Assembly (NCBI RefSeq): GCF_000154725.1
Contig: NZ_DS544873.1
Coordinates: 1,503,432-1,567,431 of the forward strand
DNA: 64,000 bases
Direction: 5' to 3'
Source: Kordia algicida OT-1
Lineage (GTDB): Bacteria > Bacteroidota > Bacteroidia > Flavobacteriales > Flavobacteriaceae
In this document: positions 1 through 8,657 of the stretch, piece by piece
Numbering within the stretch: position 1 is the stretch's first letter
Layout of the letters: every line of letters starts with the position of its first letter
Made by a program: the position numbers and the translations under genes
Notes under the pieces: model-generated
What the model was told of the DNA's origin: nothing
The model's database searches: none
The model's input: only the letters and a program-made list of their open reading frames with translations

Positions 1-483
1 TATTTCTCCACATTGTGGCCAAGAAACAGTATCTATGTTATTACCTAGCAACCAGAAAGCTGGCCAAAGACCTTGTCCCCAAGGTAATTTGATACGTGCT
101 TCAAATCGTCCGTATTTTTTAGCGTACAATCCTTTGGTATTGATTCTTGCAGATGTATAACCAGATCCTTCAAAGCTTTCTTGCAATGCTGTTATTTTTA
201 GCATTCCGTTTTCTACAACTACATTTTCTGGTCTGTCAGTATAGTATTGTAGTTCATTGTTTCCCCAACCATTGTTTCCAGTTCCAATGTCATACGTCCA
301 TATTGCTGAGTTGGGAGCGCCATCAACATCAAAATCGTCTCGTAAGACAATGTTTGTCAGCGTTGTTACTTCCTGTGTTTCATCAGGATTACAACTTACT
401 GCCATTCCGCCTATGACAATTAAGAGGATGAGTGCAGCAAATGATTGCATGTATGTTGTCTTGATTTTAGATATAAAATTCAT
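1..483 (-). CDS. GH16 beta-glucanase (laminarinase-like) lipoprotein, 3' part missing
   Basis: The reading frame opens at an ATG at 483 and stays open through the window edge (161 codons). It starts with a lipoprotein signal (hydrophobic LILLIVIGGMAVSC). A family 16 glycosidase fold follows: WTYDIGTGNNGWGNNELQYY, then GRFEARIKLPWGQGLWPAFW, then WPQCGEI. That last stretch is the beginning of the GH16 catalytic motif (GEIDIxE), so the catalytic glutamates lie just outside the window. GH16 enzymes of this type cleave beta-1,3 or mixed-linkage glucans such as laminarin at the cell surface. It is the last visible gene of the leftward polysaccharide locus, 13 bp after the preceding gene. The family is certain; the exact glucan is inferred. 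Confidence 0.9.
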   Translation of the reverse strand, partial: MNFISKIKTTYMQSFAALILLIVIGGMAVSCNPDETQEVTTLTNIVLRDDFDVDGAPNSAIWTYDIGTGNNGWGNNELQYYTDRPENVVVENGMLKITALQESFEGSGYTSARINTKGLYAKKYGRFEARIKLPWGQGLWPAFWLLGNNIDTVSWPQCGEI

Positions 484-496
484 ATTCTTTGTTTTT

Positions 497-1936
497 TTAA
501 TTTTCAGCATAGAAATAGATATTGTCTAGAGATACATTAGCAATTGTACCATCTGACACAAATAACATCATACCAATGGCATCTCTTGCGGTGAGTCCTG
601 CAAAACTGGATAATGGAATGTCAAATTCTACCCATTCGTTGCTTGCTAATTGAGTTCCAGAGATTGGAAATGTACCTGATACTTCAGAAGCTTGCGTGAA
701 GTTGTTGTGCAATGATATGTTGATATAATCTGATGCATCAACTATTTCGTTTACTCTTATGTCTATGTGTAAGTGTGTCATTTCTGTCGCGTCTACAGGT
801 GGTACATCGCTTCCGTCTCTACCGTAGAATTCAATGGCTACAAAGTTGAAATTTGTGTACGTTATCACATTGTTTCCTCCTTCGTCTACCGCACCACCAA
901 GTGTGGTTTGAAAAGGTTCGTAGAATCCGTTGTAATTGTCTACCGCAACATTGGCAAATACATCACTAAAGATAGAGATGACATCAATGTTTACCGCTTC
1001 AATGGTTAGTGAACCTTCTGCTAGTTGCCCCGCGACACTTGCTGTGATTACCGAAGTATTGTCTACCATTCCTGTCACAGGATCAATTTCTCCTGGTCCT
1101 ACAACGGTTACCAAACCTTGTTCATTTACAGAAGCTACAAAAGGATTGGAACTTTCAAAATCGAAGTATGCTGATGCTGCCGTCACAGTTACATCTTGTC
1201 CGTTAGATAGGTTTGCTGTGTATTTTAAACCTATGATTGGAACAGTTGTATCTACGTTAGATTGTGCTGTTTGATCTTGTCCGCCTAATATTTCTGGTCT
1301 TGGTTGTCCAATTGTTCCAAGTCTTTCAAAACGAATTTCATCTATCCAAAAAGTATATCCTGCTCCACCAGTACTTTCTGTTCCTGCGGAGAAGATGAAC
1401 ATTCCTTTTTCTTGTACAAGTTTTGAAGGATCAGGAATTGGAATGATATATTTTTTCCAATCTGTTGATAGTTGAGTGTCTGCTAATGCTACTGCGTGCT
1501 TGTCTTCTATAAAATCTGTTCCAAAACCAAATAGTCCTATAGTTGCCGTTGTAGAACCTTTTGCCCAAAAAGTTAGCGCATCGTAACCTGTTAAGTCTCT
1601 ACCTTCGCCACGATCTCTAAAAATTCCGCCGATAAATCCTCCATCTGGATCGTTTGGTGCGGGTACATCAATTCGGATAGATGTCGTTCCTTCATAGGCT
1701 TCGTTATTGTCTGTTCCGAAACCGTTTGTGTTTGCACCTCCAGCAGGATCAAAGGAAATGAAAAATTCATCCGTAAGTCCTACAGGTGTATCTGTAAATA
1801 TTTCAGCGGTATTTGGAAAAGTGGCCAATTCTACATCATCAGAGAAGCCTCTTTCACAACTTACTATCACTAAAAACATCAACCCTAAAAGTGGAAGAAC
1901 AATAGTGTATTTTAAGTTTATTTTTTTCATAATCAT
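497..1936 (-). CDS. Ig-like surface lipoprotein, probable glycan-binding protein
   Basis: 479-residue lipoprotein whose signal peptide ends in FLVIVSC near residue 27. Residues about 50-205 form a beta-rich region (TFWAKGSTTATIGLFGFGTD, then FWIDEIRFERLG) like a carbohydrate-binding jelly roll. Residues about 225-310 look like a bacterial Ig-like (BIG2-type) domain with SNPFVASVNEQGLVTVVGPG. The C-terminus repeats a jelly-roll pattern ending in SLDNIYFYAEN. No catalytic motif is visible. It lies 5 bp after the glycosidase gene and 13 bp before the GH16 gene, so it probably holds polysaccharide at the surface for these enzymes (SusE/F or SGBP role, inferred). A second ATG two codons in (1930) is an equally good start. 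Confidence 0.7.
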   Translation of the reverse strand: MIMKKINLKYTIVLPLLGLMFLVIVSCERGFSDDVELATFPNTAEIFTDTPVGLTDEFFISFDPAGGANTNGFGTDNNEAYEGTTSIRIDVPAPNDPDGGFIGGIFRDRGEGRDLTGYDALTFWAKGSTTATIGLFGFGTDFIEDKHAVALADTQLSTDWKKYIIPIPDPSKLVQEKGMFIFSAGTESTGGAGYTFWIDEIRFERLGTIGQPRPEILGGQDQTAQSNVDTTVPIIGLKYTANLSNGQDVTVTAASAYFDFESSNPFVASVNEQGLVTVVGPGEIDPVTGMVDNTSVITASVAGQLAEGSLTIEAVNIDVISIFSDVFANVAVDNYNGFYEPFQTTLGGAVDEGGNNVITYTNFNFVAIEFYGRDGSDVPPVDATEMTHLHIDIRVNEIVDASDYINISLHNNFTQASEVSGTFPISGTQLASNEWVEFDIPLSSFAGLTARDAIGMMLFVSDGTIANVSLDNIYFYAEN

Positions 1937-1941
1937 AGTTT

Positions 1942-4900
1942 TTATTTGCCGATGTTAATGTGTATGTATGTTCTTATCTCCCATTCTCTACCGTTTGGAA
2001 ATCCTACTGGACTTACTATTGGTTCGTTCGAAAATTCTGCGGCTTGATTTGGTGAGTAACGCGGTGAGTTTTCGTCCATAGAACGCCATGTTCCTCTGAT
2101 TCCGATACGTGTACTTGGAAGGATGAACCAATCTGGTTTTCCTAGTGTTGTAGATACATCAAGCATCAATTGTACTGGATATGTTAGGTTGAAATCACGG
2201 TGGTAATCAAATGGTCCCCAATCGTTCAATTTTACTTGCGAAGTAATTTTGAAGTTTTTGTATAACATTCTAACGTCTCCACCGAAACGATCAATTGTTC
2301 TTTGCGAATCACCATTTGCTTGTCCGTTTCCGTAGTAGAAGTTACCGATGACACCAAGTTCTGGACTTAGTTTTGAAACGATTCTTGTGTGTGCTTCCCA
2401 TAGGTCTTCAGCTGGAGCAGATTGACTAAATGCAAAGAATGAACGATTTGCTAAGAAACCAATGTGCGCATCTTGCGTTGTAGGCAAACGTCTGTAAACA
2501 AATCCTGCACTTACGGCAAGTTTGGCATCTTCTGCTCTGTCATTATCCCATTCATACATCCATGAACCTGGAGTTGGATCGTAGGTTAGTAACATTTCGT
2601 ATCCGTACATTTCTCTGTTTCCACCGCGTACTGCAAATGGATCGTCAATTACGTTTCTTAGTCTTCCTGGTGCAAATACTCCGTTTGGCATCGGATCAAC
2701 TAATGGTTTTTGGTATAAGAAGTTTGGTGCAATTTGTAAGTCTCCCACTAAGTATGTAAATCCTGAGAGTACGTTTGTCATGTTTCCACTTCCTGAATCT
2801 TTTAGTCTCCATCCTGTGAATGTTCTGGTTTGATCTACTCCTGAATTGGCAACTAATCCCATGTACGAACCTTGTGCGTACCAGTTGAATCGTCCTCCTT
2901 GGTACTCAATTTTGGCTTTTGCTCCCCAATTGTCACTTGCTTGAACTTTGTCTGTTACTACAACATCATTAACTTCTTCATACATTTGAAATGTACTTCC
3001 GTTTAGTGGGCTACCTGCCCAAATTCCTCCGAGTGTGATACCAAATTTTCCAAATTCTTTTTCTAATACTAGCGTGGCTCTTTCTGTTGGCCATGCTGGA
3101 ATGATACCACTTCGCACTTGGTTTGCATCTAGTACACGTCTACCACTTTCGTCAAACTCTAAGTCTGTTTCTACATCTCGGTGATAGATTCCTGTTACAT
3201 CCCATCCTTTAATGTTTCTAGAGTATTTGAAAAGCATTGTAGGATTGGCTCCCCACCATAATTGTGGACCAAAAGCTGCTTTGAAACCTTCTAAGTCTCC
3301 TTTTGCATCAAATTCTACTCCTAGTATTTCTCCGTTGTATATGTCTAAGTTTGGACCATAGTTTGCTTCTGGATATAGGTTGAAGAAATCGCCTTCGTAT
3401 GCCCAGTGATAGTGTCCTGTACGGTAGAATCCTCTTAGATCGAATTTTTTATGATTCCATTCAAATTCTGCTTGATATACACGCAATCTATTGAAGTCGT
3501 TGACTTGGATATTTGTTTCGTTTCCGCCATCAACACCAACTACAGTAATTGGTCGTCCAACATTTTCATAGAAAATTTCGTCAATTGGATTTTCTGCAAC
3601 ATTTCCAAGAACGTTTAGTTTTACTTCTGCTCTCATTCCTGGCGCAGGATTTCCTTCTACACCAATGTAATATGATTCCATATGATCGAAACCTAATTGG
3701 TTAGGATACACATTGGCATCTGGATCTGGTGTTTCTGGTGTTGTGATTAAGCTTCCACCTGTGTTGAATGTTGTAAATTCTGCTCTTAATTCGCTGATTC
3801 GTATTTTTTGACTACTTCCGCCGTTTAATGCTGCTTTATCTCCTCGTGCTTTTAATACAGCATCCATGAGGTTTACATTTTTGAAATAATTTTCAACAAA
3901 TTCAGCATTTACACCTTGTTCATAAGGATTTAATTGATGTACTTCTTTTAATGCGTAATATGCGGCTCTAGGATATTCTGTAAAAAGTCCTCTAGAATTC
4001 GTTGGACCTTTGGCACAGATTCCAAACCATTCTTCGTTCATGTTGTTTTCTCCAGGCTGGTGATCTAAATAGTATCCTCCGTTTGACCAAGAGGCATTTG
4101 TGTCATGAACATCTAGATTTTTGGTTTGACCGAATTTCCACCATCCGTCACTAAATTGAAAGGTAAATCCTCCGATTGAGTTTCCTGTTTTCCCTAATCC
4201 TGAAGCATTTTCATATATTTCTTTCCAATTTTCAACCATGAAAAATGCTTGCATCTTTTGATCTTCTGAATTTGTTATAGCGTTAAAGGCATCTGAACCA
4301 AACTCTGAGAACATGATAGGCATCCCCAATTCTTTTTTGACACGCTCAAAAGCATCTCCAAACGATTTTCCACGATACATATTTGTTGCGTATATATCAA
4401 CATCTTTGCACTCCTCTGCAATTATTTCTACAAATAGCAAATCACCATTACATATTGCCATTGGATGAGAAGAATCAATTGTCTTCATTTTTACAATTGC
4501 ATCATTCATTAGCTTATACATTGGTCTTCCTCTATTTTCACCAACTGCTTTTTTTTGATCTTCTTCATCTGGAAAATCTTCTGTTTCTGCACCTGCCCAA
4601 AATAGTCCGTAGTTATTTTCGTTTCCTAACATGTACATTAATAATCCAGGAGTATTTTTATACTCCTCAGCCATTTTTGTGACTTCTGCCATTAATATTT
4701 CTTGTGTTTTTGGATCTGAATAATCAGTCACTGCCACCCAAGCGCCATCTATGGTAAGTCCATAACGACCGAATGAGTGATTAAGCATGGTATAGATACC
4801 GTAATTTTCATATATGTATTGAATCCATTTTGCAGGAACTCCAGTGTATTGTCTTATGGCATTTACATTCATGTTTTTTAGCAAGCTCATTTCTGCATCA

Positions 4901-5118
4901 AGAGCAGCTTTAATAACGTCATCCGACTGTTTCCAGAGGCTGTATGAATAATTGGTTCCTATGGGAACGTATCCCCAATTCATACCGTTAATCATAAATG
5001 GTTTTTCATTTACAATAAGTTTTGATCCTTCTTTATCATTTTCTATATAGATTTTTCCTTGCGCAAAAACCGAAGAAACTATAAAGAAGAATAGTAGTTT
5101 TATGAAGTGTTTTTTCAT
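1942..5118 (-). CDS. Glycosidase-like (clan GH-A) protein with C-terminal beta-barrel-like domain
   Basis: 1058 residues with a Sec signal peptide (cut near FAQ, residue 20). Residues about 25-400 look like a clan GH-A TIM barrel of the GH2-barrel/GH72 kind: GMNWGYVPIGTNYSYS, MLGNENNYGLFW with the likely acid/base Glu167, and IMFSEFGSDAF with the likely nucleophile Glu272. Residues about 470-1058 have no glycosidase motif. They read as alternating amphipathic strands rich in Tyr, Trp and Gly (for example FGITLGGIWAG, RFNWYAQGSYMG, IRTYIHINIGK), as in an outer-membrane beta-barrel. The gene sits in the polysaccharide locus between two lipoproteins. Substrate is unknown; a beta-glucan is inferred from the neighbouring GH16. 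The GH family number cannot be fixed from reading alone. Confidence 0.7.
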   Translation of the reverse strand: MKKHFIKLLFFFIVSSVFAQGKIYIENDKEGSKLIVNEKPFMINGMNWGYVPIGTNYSYSLWKQSDDVIKAALDAEMSLLKNMNVNAIRQYTGVPAKWIQYIYENYGIYTMLNHSFGRYGLTIDGAWVAVTDYSDPKTQEILMAEVTKMAEEYKNTPGLLMYMLGNENNYGLFWAGAETEDFPDEEDQKKAVGENRGRPMYKLMNDAIVKMKTIDSSHPMAICNGDLLFVEIIAEECKDVDIYATNMYRGKSFGDAFERVKKELGMPIMFSEFGSDAFNAITNSEDQKMQAFFMVENWKEIYENASGLGKTGNSIGGFTFQFSDGWWKFGQTKNLDVHDTNASWSNGGYYLDHQPGENNMNEEWFGICAKGPTNSRGLFTEYPRAAYYALKEVHQLNPYEQGVNAEFVENYFKNVNLMDAVLKARGDKAALNGGSSQKIRISELRAEFTTFNTGGSLITTPETPDPDANVYPNQLGFDHMESYYIGVEGNPAPGMRAEVKLNVLGNVAENPIDEIFYENVGRPITVVGVDGGNETNIQVNDFNRLRVYQAEFEWNHKKFDLRGFYRTGHYHWAYEGDFFNLYPEANYGPNLDIYNGEILGVEFDAKGDLEGFKAAFGPQLWWGANPTMLFKYSRNIKGWDVTGIYHRDVETDLEFDESGRRVLDANQVRSGIIPAWPTERATLVLEKEFGKFGITLGGIWAGSPLNGSTFQMYEEVNDVVVTDKVQASDNWGAKAKIEYQGGRFNWYAQGSYMGLVANSGVDQTRTFTGWRLKDSGSGNMTNVLSGFTYLVGDLQIAPNFLYQKPLVDPMPNGVFAPGRLRNVIDDPFAVRGGNREMYGYEMLLTYDPTPGSWMYEWDNDRAEDAKLAVSAGFVYRRLPTTQDAHIGFLANRSFFAFSQSAPAEDLWEAHTRIVSKLSPELGVIGNFYYGNGQANGDSQRTIDRFGGDVRMLYKNFKITSQVKLNDWGPFDYHRDFNLTYPVQLMLDVSTTLGKPDWFILPSTRIGIRGTWRSMDENSPRYSPNQAAEFSNEPIVSPVGFPNGREWEIRTYIHINIGK

Positions 5119-5197
5119 TTTGTAATTTTTAATTGGTCAGTATTTTAAGAGCAATGTGATTACTGGTTGCATCGCGCTTCTGAAATATGTTTTGATA

Positions 5198-5246
5198 AAA
5201 AACAAACCCTCAACGCTTTATTATTAGCGCATTGAGGGTTTTGTTT
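5198..5246 (-). terminator. Long hairpin inside the polysaccharide locus
   Basis: An inverted repeat pairs AACAAACCCTCAACGC with GCGCATTGAGGGTTTTGTT around a short A/T loop. On the minus strand the stem is followed by a run of T. It lies in the 133-bp gap between the triple-repeat lipoprotein gene and the glycosidase gene, so it would end or attenuate transcription after the susCD part and lower expression of the downstream enzymes. Confidence 0.75.
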
Positions 5247-5251
5247 TAGTA

Positions 5252-7108
5252 TTATTGTCTTACTAATTTAAAAGACCAATATCCTGTAGTACCAAAGGCT
5301 ATATCTAGTTCTAGTGTGTTACCATCACTTGATAAATTTGCTATGTATGTAATTGAGCTTACTGCATCATTTGGTGAAGCTAATTCGCCATCGTTGTTTA
5401 CTTTGGCCAATCCTAAGAATGCTCCTGTGCCATTGATAGTAATTGTTCCTGCTCCTTCATCATAGGTGTATGTAGCTGCAGAAGTTCCATCGTGAGGAAA
5501 AACTGGGGCTGCACAACCTTCTGGGTCGTTTCCTTGCCATGCTTCTACCCAAGTACTAGCTCCTAAGATGTTTTGGAAAGTTCCATCTGCATTGAATACG
5601 TATTCATCATCAAATAGACAGTCTCTAGTGTTTACATCATCAGATGAACTAGACCACCATGATACATCGTCTAAATTTGGACCAACTCCTAATGCTCCTG
5701 CTTCTGGTGCTAGTTTCCATGAGCCTTGAATTCCTGTAGGAACTACATCTTTTACAAGTTTGAATGACCAATATCCGATTCCACCAAATTCGATGTCTAA
5801 TTCTAATGTGTTTCCATCACTTGATAGTTCTGCTAGGTATGTAATTGAACTTGGTGCGTCGCCTGGAGAAGTTAATTCTCCATCATTGTTTACTTTGGCT
5901 AATCCTAAGAATGCTCCTGTTCCGTTGAGTGTTAACGTTCCTGCAGTGGCATCGTATGTGTAAGTTGCTGCGGCTGTTCCATCATGTGGAAATACTGGTG
6001 TACCACATGCTTCAGGATCTGTTCCTTGCCAAGCTTCTAACCAAGTATCAGCTCCTAATACGTTTTGGAAAGTTCCGTCTGCATTGAATACGTAAGCATC
6101 ATCAAATAAACAAGCTCTTGTGGTTACGTCTGCTGATGAACTAGACCACCACGACACATCGTTTAATGCTGGTCCTACTCCTAATGCTCCAGATTCTGGT
6201 GCTAGTCTCCATGTACCTTCTAATACAGATGGTGTTGGTGGTGCTTCTTTTACTAATTTGAATGACCAAAAACCTGTTGTACCGAAAGCAATGTCCAATT
6301 CTAAAGTATTTTCATCTACAAGAGTTGCGATGTAGGTAATTGAACTTGGTGCATCACCTGGTGCCGTTAATTCTCCATCATTATTCACTTTTGCTAATCC
6401 TAAGAAAGCTCCTGTTCCGTTGATTGTTATTGTTCCTGCCGCGGCATTGTAGTCATATGTTGCAGATGCCGTACCGTCATGTGGAAATACTGGTGTTCCA
6501 CATGCTTCAGGATCTGTTCCTTGCCAAGCTTCTAACCAAGTATCTGCTCCTAATACGTTTTGGAAACTTCCATCTGCATTAAATATGTATTCATCATCAA
6601 ATAAACAAGCTCTTGTTGCTACGTCGTCTACTGAGTTTGACCACCACGATACATCATCTTGCGCAGGACCTACACCTAACGCTCCTGCTTCTGGCGCAAG
6701 TCTCCATGTTCCTACTAATGGATTGTCACTTGGTTCTGGCGCATCTGGAATGACAACAACAGTGTAATCTTTCGTAATTGTAACATCGTCTCTACCTGGT
6801 AAGGAAGCAGTTACCGTAATTGTATACGTAGCTGTTTCTTCTGGGTATGTGTATATGACCATTGGTCCGCTAGTTTGCATTACATCATCATTGGCATCTG
6901 GGTTTCCAAAGTCTACTGTGTAAAGTATTCTACCATCTGGTGGAGTTGTAGAAGGTAATACTCCTACTTGATTTCCTTGAGGGTTTAATTTCGCAGTTAC
7001 AAAGTTTAAGCCTGCAATGATGTTTAGGTCATCATCTTTTTCACATGAAACTGTAATACCAAGTACAAATACCAACAGTATTAACAATCCGCCTTTAAAT
7101 ATTTTCAT
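5252..7108 (-). CDS. Lipoprotein with PKD-like domain and three tandem repeat domains
   Basis: About 618 residues from the ATG at 7108. That start gives a clean lipoprotein signal (LLILLVFVLGITVSC) and avoids the overlap with susD that an upstream ATG at 7162 would create. After the lipobox (CEKDDD) comes a PKD/Ig-like stretch (residues about 25-125). Three near-identical domains of about 160 residues follow, each opening with GTWRLAPE or GSWKLAPE and closing with WSFKLV. Each contains SWW, a CLFDD motif, FNADGTFQN, WLEAWQGTDPE and GTGAFLGLAKVNNDGEL. Its place right after susD is that of a SusE/F-type glycan-binding lipoprotein. I do not recognise the repeated domain; its conserved aromatics (SWW, WLEAWQ) would suit sugar stacking. 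Function is inferred from position. Confidence 0.75.
   Translation of the reverse strand: MKIFKGGLLILLVFVLGITVSCEKDDDLNIIAGLNFVTAKLNPQGNQVGVLPSTTPPDGRILYTVDFGNPDANDDVMQTSGPMVIYTYPEETATYTITVTASLPGRDDVTITKDYTVVVIPDAPEPSDNPLVGTWRLAPEAGALGVGPAQDDVSWWSNSVDDVATRACLFDDEYIFNADGSFQNVLGADTWLEAWQGTDPEACGTPVFPHDGTASATYDYNAAAGTITINGTGAFLGLAKVNNDGELTAPGDAPSSITYIATLVDENTLELDIAFGTTGFWSFKLVKEAPPTPSVLEGTWRLAPESGALGVGPALNDVSWWSSSSADVTTRACLFDDAYVFNADGTFQNVLGADTWLEAWQGTDPEACGTPVFPHDGTAAATYTYDATAGTLTLNGTGAFLGLAKVNNDGELTSPGDAPSSITYLAELSSDGNTLELDIEFGGIGYWSFKLVKDVVPTGIQGSWKLAPEAGALGVGPNLDDVSWWSSSSDDVNTRDCLFDDEYVFNADGTFQNILGASTWVEAWQGNDPEGCAAPVFPHDGTSAATYTYDEGAGTITINGTGAFLGLAKVNNDGELASPNDAVSSITYIANLSSDGNTLELDIAFGTTGYWSFKLVRQ
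5255..6716 (-). repeat. Three in-frame tandem copies of a ~480-bp coding repeat
   Basis: The copies begin (in the coding direction) near 6713, 6215 and 5725, each at a G[TS]W[RK]LAPE codon block, and end with WSFKLV. They differ mainly at synonymous or conservative positions, which indicates recent internal duplication or gene conversion. Confidence 0.85.
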
Positions 7109-7137
7109 TTCTTTACTTTTAGTGTTTAACATTTTTT

Positions 7138-8652
7138 TTAGTATCCTGGGTTTTGTCCCCAACGTTCCATAGCATTTGCTAGTTGTAATTCGATAAGTGG
7201 AATTGGGAAAACTTCATTTTTATTTACTTGAAAACCATCAATAGTATTGGCAGCTTTATTTGTTCTAACTAGATCGAAGAAACGATGTCCTTCTCCTGCT
7301 AGTTCTTTTCTTCTTTCGTTGTAGATTGCTTCTAGTAAGTCGCCTTCGCTTCCAGTGTAATCGTGACTGTTGTCTCCGTACGCTCTAGCTCTTACTGCAT
7401 TTAGATAGTTTTCTGCATTTGCACCTCCGCTTTGCGCTTCAGCCTCAGCTGCCATTAGTAATACATCTGCATAGCGAATTGAGCGGTAGTTTTGCGGATA
7501 GTTTAATGGATCTGATGAAAGGTTTCTATCTCCTTTTCTTGGCATATATTTTCTGTTAAAGAGTCCTGTGTCGTCTCTACCTTGCGAGTATGTGTCTTGT
7601 GCATCTCTTAAGTCATAGAAAGTAACGTTTCTTCTCATATCATTGTCATCAAATAAGTCGTATAAGTCTTGTGAAGGCAAGCAGAATCCCCAACCAGCGT
7701 CAAATTCTGGATTGTCATATGGTGATCTTGGTCCGCAGAATTTTGGGAAGTATGTTCCTTGACTACACGTGATACATGACCAACTTGCACCTTCTACACC
7801 TGTGTATTGAATTTCAAATACAGATTCAGAACCGTTTTCTCCCGCTCCTTCAAATAATACAGAATAGTCTGCACCAGTTGTTAAGCTGTATTGATTTCCA
7901 GAGATTACTTGATTTAATACGATGGCTGCATCTGAAAATTTTGATGCATCGTATGTTCCGTGGTATAGATATACTTTACCAAGTAATGCTTGTGCTGCGC
8001 CTTTGGTTGCTCTGTATGGCAAATCGTGAGTAACTGGTAAATTTGCAATTGCTTCTTTTAGGTCTTCTTCAATGATTTGATATGCAGTAGCGATGTCTGC
8101 CACTCTTGTCATTCCAAATTCATCTTCTGCAATTACGCGTTCGTTTACTATTCTTAAAACACCTCCACGATCTTCAGTTTTTAGAGGAATATTTCCGAAG
8201 TGCTTTACTAATTCAAATGTAAAATATGCTCTTAAAAAATACGCTTCTGCTATGAGTTGTTCTCGTCCTGGAAAGTCGGTTTTGTCTTTGAATTCTAAGA
8301 CATAGTTTGCTCTGTTTAATCCTGCATACATTAAACCCCAAATATCTCTTAATTGATTTTCATCGGAAGGTGTTTGTATCATTAAGTTGATGTTTTGTAG
8401 TGTAGGTTGGTCATAGTTAAATGGATCTCCTCCAGCCGCATAGTCATCAGAAGCAATGATTCCTACCAACACATTCCAAAATGTTGCTTGTAGCAAGTCA
8501 TATGCTCCAATTAATGCATTTTCATAATCTTCTTGCGAGTTGAAATAGTTGTCTGCATTTGATCCTGCAGGCTCAACTTCTACAAAGTCATCACTACATC
8601 CCATAAATTGGATGCATGTAATGGTTAATACTATTAATACTATTCTTTTCAT
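7138..8652 (-). CDS. susD: RagB/SusD family nutrient-uptake outer-membrane lipoprotein
   Basis: 504 residues. Lipoprotein signal with lipobox FMGC (Cys19) followed by SDDFVEVEPAG. It has the SusD hallmarks: NYFNSQEDYENALIGAYDLL near the N-terminus, TPR-like helices, and the C-terminal block RYADVLLMAAEAEAQSGG, then YNERRKELAGEGHRFFDLVR. SusD proteins bind polysaccharide at the surface and cap the SusC channel. The gene lies 5 bp after susC, so the two are co-translated. Family assignment is firm; the ligand is not visible. Confidence 0.97.
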   Translation of the reverse strand: MKRIVLIVLTITCIQFMGCSDDFVEVEPAGSNADNYFNSQEDYENALIGAYDLLQATFWNVLVGIIASDDYAAGGDPFNYDQPTLQNINLMIQTPSDENQLRDIWGLMYAGLNRANYVLEFKDKTDFPGREQLIAEAYFLRAYFTFELVKHFGNIPLKTEDRGGVLRIVNERVIAEDEFGMTRVADIATAYQIIEEDLKEAIANLPVTHDLPYRATKGAAQALLGKVYLYHGTYDASKFSDAAIVLNQVISGNQYSLTTGADYSVLFEGAGENGSESVFEIQYTGVEGASWSCITCSQGTYFPKFCGPRSPYDNPEFDAGWGFCLPSQDLYDLFDDNDMRRNVTFYDLRDAQDTYSQGRDDTGLFNRKYMPRKGDRNLSSDPLNYPQNYRSIRYADVLLMAAEAEAQSGGANAENYLNAVRARAYGDNSHDYTGSEGDLLEAIYNERRKELAGEGHRFFDLVRTNKAANTIDGFQVNKNEVFPIPLIELQLANAMERWGQNPGY

Positions 8653-8657
8653 GACAA

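Noticed and set aside
7109-7162. Upstream start (ATG 7162) for the triple-repeat lipoprotein
   Set aside because: It overlaps susD by 25 bp and would place 18 extra residues before the lipoprotein signal.
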